Assembly: GCF_030253575.1 (NCBI RefSeq)
Contig: NC_080569.1
Coordinates: forward strand, 2,686,001 to 2,750,000
Direction: 5' to 3'
Length of the DNA stretch: 64,000 nucleotides
From: Rhododendron vialii
Taxonomy: Eukaryota; Streptophyta; Magnoliopsida; Ericales; Ericaceae
The position numbers were made by a program, and so were the translations under genes. Shown piece after piece: positions 11,540 through 23,689 of this stretch. The notes under the pieces were generated by a model. The model was not told where the DNA came from, did no database searches, and was given only the letters and a program-made list of their open reading frames with translations. Positions within the stretch are counted from its first letter, which is position 1. The number at the start of each line of letters is the position of its first letter.

Positions 11540-13500
11540 TTAGCTGCTCATGAAATCGGTTATGTACAATAAATAGGTAGTAATCCTATTGAATGAAGTA
11601 CAATAAATAGGCAACGGTTTTCTATGCAATACTTTACTTTATTTTACGCATTATAGTATTTTTATCTACCATTTAATAAAGGATCTGACATGCATGTCCG
11701 GATTTGCTCACATTATTTATAAACTTTAGTTAAAAGTTGTCATAAAAATTAAATTCTTCTCTATTTAACTGTACTATGTTACCAAAAAAAAAAAACCTTC
11801 ATTAATTAACACGTATAATAATCGAACAATCCCAACAGATTTTCTGGGGGGCATTTATGGCAAACTACTCAATGGGGTGGGTTTAATGGGCGGAAGATAT
11901 ACGATTTAATGCGTGGCAGTCATTTAAAATTAGTACATTAGCTTTTATTAATAGGCCCCCTTTTTTTGGGAAAAAATAATTGTTTATTTCCACCAAGGGT
12001 TACGGGCCTCTTAAATCTTACACCAACTGGAATTCCAGTGAGATTCATGTGGTTTTATCCCTTTGCCTGGTTGAGGCTCGGTTTGGATGACGGCAATCGA
12101 GGATTAGGAAAAACTATTCTAATTTCTAAGAATGTGACTAATTCTGGTAATATGATTCATGGGTAATCTTATTCAAGCATTTGTTTTAAAACATAAATGT
12201 TAACTAGGAAGAATCAAAATTCTAATTCAAGTGTCTTTTTAATCATTAAAAGCATTGAAAATGAAATGAAGTTTTAACCTAATGAAGTTATAAGTATATC
12301 AAATAAGAGGGTAATCGGTTAGAAATACGTACAAAGAGTGTGATGAGCCCTTCTTTGAAATTCGTTTTTGGACCCGGAAAAGTCAAGACTGCATGCCCTG
12401 ACAGGGACATGGTAAAGAAATCGACTCATTTTAAAATGAAATTTAAAACAACCACGGATGCTGAATATATATATATTTGCGATGTTAACTTGCAACCCTT
12501 TTCCCCATTCTTCTAAATTATCATGCAAAAGGTCCAAAAAGTGGTGTATACAAGTTAAATATATAATTAAAGGGATAATTCACAGGCATTTTTTTTTTTT
12601 GGGGGGGGGGTGGTGTTTGTACCGTTTAAAAATTTGTGGCTTTTTCTCTTTTTATAGGATTACTAAAAGATGAAGAAACCATGATAGCTAGCTGAGGGAG
12701 AAATCATACACTCATGGATTTTCAAACACTAAAAGAGCCTTACCTTGTGCTTTTAGTTTGGTAGGAATATTGGACCATTAATTCTTGTGGGAATTACTTT
12801 GTTGCATGCTTATAATAAGTCTAATGGGTTCTTGACAACCCTACCAAACAACACTTGAGCTTTACGCCTTTGTCCCTCTTTTTTTTCGCATGCAGTATAT
12901 AGAGCCATGATACCAGTATTCACCCATGTGTGCTACTATATATTAAACGTACATGTCGCGATCAAATTTGGCTAGTTATGCAAGGGCATGTTCGAGAGTT
13001 GCATGCTCCCTCGAAGCGTTTTACATACATAGTGTACTTGTGGCCTTAATTTGTTTCTACGAATTATTTTTGACATTCACAAACCCTAAATCACTTGTTT
13101 TAGAGTTGTAGAAATCTTCAAACAGGGACTAGTTGATTGAGATTAATTACGTGGTCATTGGATGATGATCAAGTGAATAAGATTGCCGACCAACCACTTA
13201 AGCTCATACTTACTCCTCCTCTCCTCTCTCTTTCCACATCTTTTTGCAATGCTGGTTGCTAATTAAATCATGAGCAAACCAACCACTCCCGAATTATAGT
13301 ACTATAGAGAGCATTAATCTAAATGAGCTACTCACTTTAATAGTAATTAAACTCACAGTACTCTCTCTTTAGAATCTTTATTGTTTAGGTACTTCCTTTT
13401 CATCATCTCGGGTCGAAGGGTCTCTTAAGTGAAATTGAAAATTAGGTAGAGTAAGGAATTTGAAATTTGAATCAACTTTATTTAAAGTAGAACCGAATGC
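11540..13500. other. Gene-free intergenic stretch
   Basis: AT-rich DNA with no recognisable exon. Around 12075-12160 a GGCTCGGTTTGGATGACGG motif resembles the terminus of common plant MITEs that begin with a CGTTTGG-type end, but no partner end was found. A G10 run sits near 12601-12610. Confidence 0.5.
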
Positions 13501-13525
13501 TTTCTTAAAGTAGAGACTATAAAGT

Positions 13526-13705
13526 AATGCTACGAACACCGATGAGTGTGTATAGATTCAGGCACAAATGTATTCGGAATCGTTCCGATATGCTTGTAGA
13601 TTCCAAGCGGTAGATGTAGTATTCATTCACAAAATTGAACAGATTCGGATATACGTGTCTGAATCTATGCACGTTCATCTGCGTCCGTAACATTTTTCGA
13701 AAATA
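13526..13705. mobile_element. Small foldback MITE
   Basis: Imperfect inverted repeats: the left arm around GTGTATAGATTCAGGCAC pairs with the right arm around GTGTCTGAATCTATGCAC, and the outer parts (GATGAG / CATCTGCGTCC) also pair with mismatches. About 180 bp. Ends and target duplication are not clear. Confidence 0.55.
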
Positions 13706-13739
13706 TAAGGGGTGATAAGAAACCATGATGAGTTAGAGA

Positions 13740-15660
13740 AAGCCCACTTAACAGAAAAGATATCCTCCTCTAACTTTTTGTTCAACTTTATTCGTTTCTC
13801 TAATCATCATTACTTAATCTATAATATTGCAGCAACCAGAAATTACTTACCATGGAGTAACAATTTTACACTTTAGGGGTGTTTCATTAGCAAAACCACA
13901 AAAAATTTAACGCATTTTAATTAATATCTCGTTTTCAGTAATAAAAAAGTTTCAGGATTTTATCATATTCTTATCACTAATAAAAAAGTTGTCAACAAAA
14001 ATATTTTTTACTACAGTAACTCGACTCACAAACTCATCAACAACTTATTTACTACCGGAAATAATTTGACTTTTCTCAACAATTTATTCACTATCAGAAA
14101 CACCTAATAACTTTTCAATCACAAGTAAAAATTTATAAATTTTTCACTACCGAAAACACCCATCAGTTAATATTTCAGTATGATCAATCATGTCCTACTT
14201 TGTTTTCATTCCTACTGGCCCTACTAGGACATATTTATCTTGTATCATCGCATAAATATAGTACTCTATTATGGAGCTACGGTTGTACTTCTGGGGGTAT
14301 TATTGTACCTCTAACAAATGATGAACTATAATCATTGGCATTCCTTTTCGGTAATGAGGTCTTTTTTAGGGTCAGATTAGTAGCTAGGAGCTAGGCATAC
14401 CTTTTTTATAACCTAAGGTACAGTAGTATGTGTACAGTAGTATATGAACCGACAACATTTGAATAGACTTTACTACTATTTTGTCCGTTCAATGAACGAG
14501 GACTAAAAAAAAAACATCTTTCATACTCCTAAATTTTTTCATTTTGTCCTTTACATTAGTTGATCGACGCTTGTGGCTTTTGGAATTTATTCATTTTTCT
14601 CGCAAAATAATTTAAACGATTCCACAACAATAAAAGAACAAAAAAAATTGAAGAAAAGAGATAGGTTTTCCAAGGAGTATTTGTTATGTTATTGATTAAA
14701 CTTAGTTTTCTTTTGAAGCAAACTAAAGTATATATTTTGTGTTTTATAAAAAGTATAGAATAATGAATAAAAAGATGCAAAAATGAGAAAATTTCATGTA
14801 CGAGAAAGGGTTAAGGAGAGAGCTTCGTTTTATTTTAAATAATTATATTCTTATAGTATATAGTTTAGATTTTCTGTTTCTTCATTACGGTATAGTATTT
14901 TATAGGAGTAGTACTCTAGGTATCATTGGTTAAGTGAAATTTGCAATCGAAAAACTATTGGCACGTAACTTTGTGAGGTTTCTCATTAGTTCTTTATATA
15001 TTTAAAAATAAAATAAGGTGTTTTGATCAGTTTATGCGCACTTTAACTAATTTTGAGAGAGAAATTACAGCGTTCGCTAACGGGAGCCTCATTTAAAGAT
15101 AGAACGAAGCTCTGGATGAACATGTTAATTTTTTTTCATAAAAATTATGAACATGTTAATATTTCTAGCGTACGTGATAATCGAATATGCTGTCAAAACA
15201 GAACCAAACGACTCCTAAAAAGTAGCGTTGGTATGAAATCAATGAGCCTATTTAACAGAAAGAGATCCTACTCTCACTTCTGTTACCCTTTCAATTATCC
15301 TAATTAGCTTTAAGGCATAGTACTATTATTTACTTTTAGCTAAATTTACAGGCTTTAGAGCTTCTCTAGGGTACAAACTAGCTTTAACTAGTATATATGA
15401 GTTTTTTAAAAGCTTAATTACAGTGGTTAGTGTCCCAAGGATACAAGATTAAAGATTCTGTCCATAACCCCATATGATCAATTAGTTATCCATATCGAGT
15501 TCACATTTGAGGTTTCGAAAGCTAGTATGAGGTCGTTACTTAAATGAACAACTCTGCTACGAGTCTTCGAGACGTATAAAATATTCAAAAAAGATGCTGA
15601 AAAATCAATAAAAGCGGCCGGTACAAACCAAAATAAATAAGTTGTCCAAATCTCCCTGTA
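13740..15660. other. Gene-free intergenic stretch
   Basis: AT-rich. 13875-14162 starts with GGGGTGTTT and ends AAAACACCC, a possible short-TIR element with AT-rich interior; it is not convincing enough to call alone. Nothing else recognised. Confidence 0.5.
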
Positions 15661-15663
15661 TAA

Positions 15664-16122
15664 GAGCATCCGCAATGAGACTAATCAAAGTCGATAACCA
15701 AAATGTGTCACGTCAGCATTTGATTATCCATTTAGTTCATAATCAAACCTAACAAACTTGATCTCCATATTGGTTATTTTTGTATCCCTATAAACCCCCC
15801 CCCCCCCCACAATACGCAATGCATCTATGTTCAATTGCAAACGAGTTTCAATTACGCACCGACCACACCAAATTATTCGTCTCGATGAGACGATTCTAAT
15901 GTAAGGTGTTTTTTAATTTTTTAGTTTTGAATTTGATTATTGGGTTTGGTTATTGAGTTTTGGTTATTGGTAAAAGTTGTTAAGTTTGGTTATTCAAATG
16001 TCAAAATTTAATGAGTTGCTAAGAGGTTGCTAAGTTTGGTTATTACAATGTGAGCATTTTTTTGAGCAAATATTGCTAACTTTAGCAACTTTTTAGTTTT
16101 GATTATTACATTGTGGATGCTC
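15664..16122. mobile_element. PIF/Harbinger-type MITE with TAA target duplication
   Basis: Terminal inverted repeats GAGCATCCGCAATG and CATTGTGGATGCTC (one mismatch) flanked by TAA at 15661-15663 and 16123-16125. 459 bp, no coding capacity. Internal repeats of TTTGGTTATT. A 3-bp TAA duplication is the usual signature of PIF/Harbinger elements; assignment rests on that and the TIR. Confidence 0.8.
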
Positions 16123-16125
16123 TAA

Positions 16126-19100
16126 TTACTGGAGTACATTGATCTAGCTTTATTCTGTTATTATCTTTTGCTCCCTTTTGTGGCTTTGGTAGGGTTTATT
16201 TGTAGAAACTTTCAAGGCGCTCTTTGGTTTCAAGTTCGAGGAATTTAAAAAAAGATGTTAAAAGCCATGAATGTCCCGCATTAGGAAATTTAACTTTCAA
16301 TGGCGTTGCCGCCACTGATTAAAGTTGATACCCCGCATTTATTCTTGTAGGGACATAATTAGTACGGACTACCTATTATCACTATCAAAACTAGTTAAGG
16401 AATTATTGGTTTCTTTCGATGGCCAGATGTCCAGGTCAGTGCGTCTGCCCGCATTTCGACTAATTTCGGAGCTCTGAAGGTAACAATCGAGCATATCTTC
16501 AATGATCCCAAAATTTGAAATTGTTGATCTCTGTGGGATTCGAACAATATGACATTATTGTTGTACTCTTGGGATATTATTGTACTCCCCAAAATAAATG
16601 TTGAAGATAAGAATAATAATGATTGGTCCTTTTAATTATTTGAGGTCTATTTAGGGGTGCATATGGAGTTAGGAAGCACATTATATCTCCTTCTTGGAAA
16701 GTATATATCCAATTCACTATCCTTTACGAATTCTTTTTGACTCATTTTATAAATTTTCGTGACTCGTTTGATGAATTTTGTGGCCCTATATATGAATTTG
16801 GTGATGGTGTCAACGGATTTTTGTCGTGTTGTTTACAAATTTTGGGAATATTGTTTATGAATTTTTGTTGTCAAAACAGACGGCATAAGGTAAAAAACAG
16901 ACGACTTGCAGTAATAAATTTTTGCGGCGTTATTTACAAGATTTTTCGAGTGTTAAATTGCGATTTTTTGGCGGTTTACGATTTTTCTTGACTCGAAATA
17001 CATAAAGGCATACCTTACACCAATTTTTGGGGTGTTTACTCTAGCCTTGTCCTATTTTTATGAAAAGTGAGGCCACCAATATTTTGCTAAGTCTAAAATA
17101 TGTTTATTTACTGATTTTTCACATATTTTAGAGCACTCTTCATACATTCTCAAATAATTTTTTTCCCCATAAAGTGGATTAATAATCACCAAATTATTTA
17201 AATGGCCATCAATTTGTTTTGATAGATCCTCGAACCCATGTCTCATTGATGTCTTTCACCAATGCATAACTTTAATGTGTACCGACTTAGATTGGGTCCC
17301 AAATCTATCCAATTTCAATAATTGATCCCTAATAATAAGATCTACTACATGCATCACGCATATTGGATTTCAGCTGCGAACAGACTTTTGATTTAGAATT
17401 TGGGTCCCAAATTCTTTATGAGTAGTACTATCAAGGCCTATCAACGTTCTACCGTATGTTGGGAAAAATAATTACCTTTTGTGATTAAACCAATAATCTA
17501 AATGCAGTAAAATCAGAATGCAAAACCTTGGAAACGCACCGAAGAACATAAAATTTGTGATCAAGGCGAGTGTGAACACGCATATTGGATTTCAGCTCTT
17601 GGCTTGGACCCTTCCATGCTCTCATTTCTCTGTCAATTACTAATCATTTGTGTCCCCCAACCCAAACATACAACGAATGATCAATCGTTCACCTCATAGG
17701 AATTCTAGAAAAAAAAGAAAAAGAAAGCACGTTCTTGAAAATTTAATTTGACCGGACATCAATAAGCAGTTAAATAATTATGTTTGGTAGATAAAATGAA
17801 TAATCTACTTTTAAAATGATACTTGTCGTCCGTGTCACTAAACTATAGCACTGTACTACAATTTTTTCACTTGCTTAATTACCGGATGTTCGAGTAAGTT
17901 GACATTTTTCTTTGATAGATATGTAAGATGAATTGTCCTGATAATCATTCATTATTATGCGATCTTGATAGGCCCTGCAAATAATACTACGTAATTCAGA
18001 GGGGTATGGAGAGATCGATTATTCAGTGCTAGCTTTAAGAGAGCATTGGTCATCTTAATTTCTAACCAGATCATGCATTAATTGAACCCTAGTACTTGGA
18101 GATGGGACTTACAAACTCTTAATCACATAATTTTTCAAAACGTCGTATGCTCTGACTCTCAATCATCGCATTGCGCTCGCTTTTTTAATTCTCCCGCTCT
18201 CGCAAATTTTAATAGTAATAGTTTAGAATTTATTTAAAAAACGTTTTCACTCTCGATCTCCTATTCACGCAGTATCAGCTGCACACGAATTAGGGCCTAC
18301 TTGCTGTCATTTACTCATATTATCATCTTAGGATTCTTTTTCTTTTTTTTTCTCGCGCCCCCCCCCCCCGGTACAGCCCGGTACAGATAATACAAGGTCC
18401 TTTTTTGTTTCTGGGGGACTGGGGGTTGTGCACTCGTACCTAACGCAAGGCAACAAATTAGCTAGGGACCCCTGCATTTTTATTAACTAGTACTACTACC
18501 AAAGAGAGGAAACAGTGGCTCCGTCCCATGCCAAATTGCCAATTATACCCCCCCAATACAAAGTACACTCCCATCTACCAAACGTACCTACCAAAAACAA
18601 GGTGAAATGAAATTCTACTTCCTCCCTTTGTCTTACGTTGCTCTCTACGCATCCTCGAATTGGAAATTTTGGCAATTCGAAAAAGAATTCCCCAATGGTG
18701 TCTATCAGTAAATATCTGAGAGGCCTGTAGAAAGGTTCATTTTTAGACCTCATTAAAGGGTGCTTCGATCAGACAGATTATTAAAATATAAATGTCTCTG
18801 TAGTCGGTCGATACACGTGTGGTGGTCTCATAATGTCAGTGTTCGAACCTGAATCCACCGTGCTTAACTTAAGCAACAAATTAACTAGCAATATTTCCCC
18901 TTCCCTTTACAGGAAGCCTTAATTTCCAATCTCTGACCATATTACCCGTTCCACAGCCGCAATTAACTGCAATTAATATACTCGATCGGCCCATAGATCA
19001 CCGTCAACGAATATACTAGTATATTGAATGTTTAATGTACCAATAAATTTACACACAAACACGAGGTGATCTAGATCATAGATTACTCTAATATCGCTTG

Positions 19101-20102
19101 TAGTTCCCACTTCATCACAGTTAACCTCCGTTATACACCTGTGTGTATGAATAACTTCGTCAGTTTCGATGAAGGGGTACTACATTTTACGGATTTCTAA
19201 GTGCATTTTTTTGGTGTTCCAAGCTAGCAAGTGGAAGTGTCAGCTCAATGATAAGTACTCCTATGTATTTCCATGCACAAAACGTAAGTATAATTCTCGC
19301 TAACTACAACTAACACTTTTTTCCCGTCAAAAAATGATTTTTCTTATAGAGCCGAAGGTAAAAAAAAAAAAAACTAGCAATGTTATTGTTCCGATTTGGT
19401 GTGGACGTAATTTCAAATCCAAACATTCGATTTAAACACCTCATTTCTCGCTATAAATCAAATGATTTGATGTGACAAATTTGAGAAAACTTAAGTTGCT
19501 TATCAAATTTGTCTCAAAAAGTGATTCACGAGTTGCTTGACAATGGAAAATAGGATGACAAACTTTGATTTTGTCAAAAAATTCTGCAAAATTATACTCC
19601 CTTCTCCATTCCAAATTGTTTGTCCAATTCCAAATTGTTTGTCCAATTTTGGAAACCCAACTTTTCAGGGAACACAATGATCGCACCTAGAAATATTCGG
19701 GCTTTCCGTTATTTACCCTTCAACTTCTTCGGGAAGTTACTCTACATTAAAAAAGCAGGGGCAAAAAGGGCATATAACTCATCCAAAATTCAAATGGACA
19801 CAATTTGGAACATGCAGATAAGATAAAAGTGGGGAATTTGCCTAAACTGGCAAATCTGTCAATGAGCTAAAATGCTATATATTCTAGTGGAAAGAATATT
19901 GCCCAGTAATTAATTAATTACTGTACTTGTAGTTGAGAGGAGAAATGCCAAACAGGTCACTACCATTATTATTTGAGATATAACTAATTACTCCGTAATT
20001 GGGACTAGAGAAGTAACCCCGAGGCGAGGAGAAAGGTTTTGAAATTAACAAAAAAAAAGGATTAATTAATTAACTACTGGAGTACAAAGCAAAAAGACAA
20101 AA
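16126..20102. other. Gene-free intergenic stretch downstream of the patatin-like gene
   Basis: No exon recognised on either strand. A short direct repeat, CGCATATTGGATTTCAGCT, occurs near 17357 and 17578. A C11 run sits at about 18358-18368. The phrase CCAAATTGTTTGTCCAATT is tandemly repeated near 19611-19648. The sequence next to 20103 is the 3' flank of the patatin-like gene. Confidence 0.55.
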
Positions 20103-22131
20103 CTAACGGCCATTAGCAAGCGGACTGACGGCAGTCTCCTTGCACGGGCTCGGCGGCACGCTACTCCTTCCCGAGGCAACAAGTCGTTGCACGAAGTTCC
20201 CAATTCTCTCTCCGTTGGTCTCCGTCATCAACCGTTTCCCGCCAAACGGTAACGACTCCACGCCTTTCTCCGTCAACACACCCTGGGCCTGGCTGCTCTC
20301 TTCGACTTTCCCCGCAGCGTAACTGTTTGCCTGCACATTTAACGCCGTCAATCAGTTGCCTTTACCATAAGATGGGACTATTAGTTCTATTTCTGTTACT
20401 ATCTAATTAGCTTAGGAGTAATTGTTCAATAGCCCGGAAATACCGGCACGTGGTATTCCAGACCACTTTACAAACGCACGTTCTTATGAGGCTATGCACT
20501 TAGTGGTAAACTCACAGAAATATGTGGTTGTAAAGTGATCCGGGACTCTTGACTATCATACAATTTCACCTGGCTTAGGGATGTTCTTTCTACATTTTTG
20601 TTCGGGTAATTTATTTGTTACTATTATTTTTGACAACTTTTAATTTAGCATTTTCATTGTTATTTTTGAATTAACAATTCGTCTTAGATGTAAGAAATAA
20701 AAAAACAACTGCAAATTTCATATGGGATGACATTAAAAACATAAGCAACAGCTGTTTTATATTTACTTTGTCTATAATTAACTTTATTTTTCTATTGATT
20801 CGTACAATTTTATTTTTTAAACTCTTTTCGCTGAGATGAACAGAAAATCTAAAAAAAATTAACGCGAATTTAGTAAAACTTCCTAAAAAGACAAAATTAA
20901 CACTGAAACAAAAATTTAGGAAGAGTAAGGCCTCATTAAAAGCTTAAACAGTGAATTAAGAAAGGTACCATTGATTATCAAAAAAATTAAGTAGGGTATT
21001 ATAGATGAGATATAATTACCTGAATTCTAACGTAGTCTGCATGATTCCAGCAGAAGGCGTTTCCCAGCATTTGGTCGACGGTTTCGGAGACGCCGTCAAG
21101 GACAATGTCCACGACCGAAGACGTCGAGCAATAGCCGCTACGACGGAGTTTGACGTTAGCAGGACTGCTTAACGGGCCGTTACCCAAAGAGAGGACTAGC
21201 AGGTCTTCAACGCCGTTAACGGAGGGGAAGTCACGTTTGTTGTGCAAGACGTGAGTGACGGCCGCGGCGGAGGGGTTGTTCATGACGAGGCCGCCGTCGA
21301 CGGCCAAGCAGGAGGTTTTCCCGTCGACGGAGGCCAGTTCGAACGGCTTGAACAGGGACGGCGTCGCTGACGTGGCGCGGCACACCTTCCAGAGCTCGAA
21401 GTCGAAGCTCGGTGACTCGGACGCGTCAGCCCGGGAGAAGACGAACGGCGCTGAGCTGTTTAGGTCGAAGCAGGGGACAAGGAGAGGCTTACACGTGTCC
21501 TTCAACGTCAGCGCCGTTCCGTCGTCTCTCCTCAGCGCCTGTTTCAAAACCTTCTCCATGCTGGCGCCGGAGAACCTCTTTTCCCGGCGGAAAACGCCAA
21601 CGTTCTTGACCTTGAACAGTTCCGCCTGTTTCTCGACGAAGAACTTAACGGCGTTTCGAGCCGTGTAGAGAGGACGGCCGTTCCCGTCGGCGGCAGTCAG
21701 CATTGCCGCGAAGAGAGCGCCGATTCCAGTTCCTGTTATCAGGACACTCTAGGATTTTCAGTTCAATTATTACAAATACAAACGCATAGGAGTAATGCTA
21801 GCAGATAATACTATTTAAAAAAAATTAAATCATGTCTATAACACAAAACTTCAGTGCATTTTTTTAATTTTGAACATAAAAGTGATCAAACAACAGCAGG
21901 GCCGGGCTTGCCTGTGATGATGTCGAAGAAATCGGCGATGGAGGAGTGAGGATCGCCGGTTCTAGCACGGATCTGGTCCTCGAGGTGAATGAGGGCGGCG
22001 CCGGCGACAATGCCGGTGGTCCCGCCGCCGTCGATGCTGAGAATCCGCGTCTTCTTGCTGGCGTCGCAGTGGTAGAGCCACTTCTGCTCGAGCTTTGAGA
22101 AGATCTCCAGCGTAACCTGACTGAGGTCCAT
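20103..22131 (-). CDS. Patatin-like protein, group III (GxGxG type)
   Basis: Patatin-like phospholipase-family protein, 386 aa in three exons: 21912-22131, 21020-21732 and 20103-20330. The oxyanion-hole motif is DGGGTTG (about residues 34-40). The nucleophile elbow reads GTGIG instead of the GxSxG of catalytic patatins, and the Asp of the dyad lies in DGGLVMNNP. Family knowledge: plant group III patatin-related phospholipases (pPLAIII, Arabidopsis PLP6-9) carry a Gly-type elbow and act on membrane lipids, affecting cell elongation and lipid content; their catalytic mechanism is debated. Intron 1 has a GC donor (ACAG/gcaagc at 21911-21910) and falls in the first Gly codon of the elbow; intron 2 is GT-AG. 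Length is typical and no lesion is seen. The 5' UTR contains a CT/GA microsatellite. Enzymatic activity is uncertain because the usual Ser is absent; lipid binding or atypical acyl hydrolysis are both possible. Confidence 0.9.
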
Positions 22132-22265
22132 GTCACTCTCGATCTCTAATAATCTAAGAAGAAATTAAAAGAATCACACCCAGTTTTTGAGAGAAACCGT
22201 GGGGAAGGATACAGGTCACTGGTCACGCTTTCTTTCTCAGAGGCATTAATGAAGTACTACCAATG

Positions 22266-22283
22266 GCTCTCTCTCTCTCTCTG

Positions 22284-22324
<41 letters not shown>
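22266..22324. repeat. (CT)n microsatellite in the patatin-like 5' leader
   Basis: Interrupted CT repeat about 135-195 bp upstream of the ATG of the minus-strand patatin-like gene; it would be (GA)n in the transcript leader. GA/CT tracts are common in plant 5' UTRs. Confidence 0.9.
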
Positions 22325-22326
<2 letters not shown>

Positions 22327-22344
22327 CAGTCGGTGGTGGCTGAG

Positions 22345-22352
22345 TTTAAATA
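22345..22352 (-). promoter_or_regulatory. Candidate TATA box of the patatin-like gene
   Basis: TATTTAAA on the minus strand about 215 bp before the start codon and just upstream of the GA microsatellite. Placement is plausible; sequence match only. Confidence 0.4.
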
Positions 22353-22870
22353 GGAAAGGGAGGAGTGGAGTGTAAAGGGAGGTTTCGGGGTAGTTACGTA
22401 GTATATAGGGGCAGAATCTTTTGTTTTAGTTTAATTGTCGCTAGCTCCATTGGAGTAGATCTCTGCTGTTGAAATTTATATACTCTACTCAGTATTTTCC
22501 TTTGCTACACTCTGTACCGGTAACTGCGGTAGCACTTTGTTTTTTACCATTTCGTTGTTTCTGATTTTACAAGCAGTATTTTTCTTGGAGTACCATATCT
22601 ACCGAGTAGTATTTCATTTTCTATCTTTGTCACTTTTGCGAGGGAGTGTTGCTCCGCTATACCACACTATTATCTGTATGTCGTAATCGAAGCTAAAGTC
22701 CCCACCACATGCAAGTGTTGAAATTTGGTATGGACTGGTATTGAACAGTACGATGGTACAAAACGATATTTGAGCTGGAACGAAATTAAAAGTGTAGAGT
22801 ACCGAATTTAGTTAACTTTGCTTGAACCAACCTCGGTGGTCTACGGAGTATGATTATTACTTCTACTAGT
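22353..22870. other. Intergenic: patatin-like 5' flank
   Basis: Upstream flank of the patatin-like gene. No coding sequence or repeat recognised. Confidence 0.5.
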
Positions 22871-22878
22871 GTTTTACA

Positions 22879-23285
22879 CTGGTTTTGGATAAAAAAGTAA
22901 ACTTTACTTTTTTGTCTTTATTCAAAAAATTTACATTTGTTAGTTTTGCATTAAATTTTTATCAAATTTTTTATTTGGCTTGACGAGAGGAACCGAAAAA
23001 ATTTACTCCATAAATTATGATTGAAGCTCATATTATTTTGAATAAAAACAAAAATAAATCAGCAAGAAAGATAATTGTTCTTTTTTCTTATTTTCATCTT
23101 GTTTCAAAAAATTATGAGTTTCGATCATACTTTCTTACTTTTTTTATTACTTTTGTCGAGACAAATCAATAATTCACAAAAATTTGACGCAAAGTTAACA
23201 AATGAGAAATTTTTTCCATATAAGACAAACAAAAAATTCAATCTTAATTTTTTTTATCAAAAACAGCTAACGGACAAATAAGAAT
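22879..23285. mobile_element. Diverged foldback MITE (family F2 relative)
   Basis: AT-rich inverted repeat. The left part (TTTTTTGTCTTTATTCAAAAA, GTTAGTTTTGC, CTTGACGAGAGGAACC) reads as the inverse of the right part (GTCGAGACAAATCAATAATTC, GTTAACAAATGAGAAA). The same word order occurs in elements at 42664-43026 and 57962-58335, so this is an older family member. Ends uncertain. Confidence 0.55.
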
Positions 23286-23524
23286 TTGGTAGTAAAAGGT
23301 ATGGAAGTGGGCCGAATTTTCATTCGGGGCGGAAAAAAAAAAAAACCTGGTCCTGCCAAACTGGTCCTAACGGCTCTTGGAGTCTTAAAGACGTTTCCTA
23401 AGGTGAAAACGCTACCTGGTAATCTTAAGTTTGGCTAATGTGGGTTAATGTGATAAACTTGGGATGCTGAAATAATAAAGTTATTGTGAAGGCTTATCCA
23501 CAAGACCCAAAATTAGCAGTAGAA

Positions 23525-23683
23525 GGCAGATCCAATACATGAGACTTCTGCCATTGCGAGATCTGGAGAAGGATTGACGTACGCAATTTTACCCCTACGA
23601 GCAGAGAGGTTGTTTCCACGACTAGAACCCGTGACCTTCAGGTTACAATGGAGCAACTTTCCCGTTGCGCCAGGCTCACCCTT
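23525..23683 (-). mobile_element. tRNA-derived SINE fragment
   Basis: Read on the minus strand it begins GGTGAGCCTGGCGCAACGGG (A-box-like), followed about 30 bp later by GGTCACGGGTTCTAGTCG (B-box-like). This is the head arrangement of a widespread plant tRNA-derived SINE type, and the body continues towards 23525. It would not fold as a functional tRNA, since no anticodon arm or acceptor pairing is seen. A clear poly-A or target duplication was not found. Confidence 0.7.
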
Positions 23684-23689
23684 CACCCA

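Noticed and set aside
20140..20322. Plus-strand open frames over the patatin-like exons
   Set aside because: Shadows of the minus-strand coding exons (also at 21255-21668).
23600..23683. Possible tRNA gene on the minus strand
   Set aside because: A- and B-box-like words are present but no acceptor or anticodon stem forms; better explained as a SINE.
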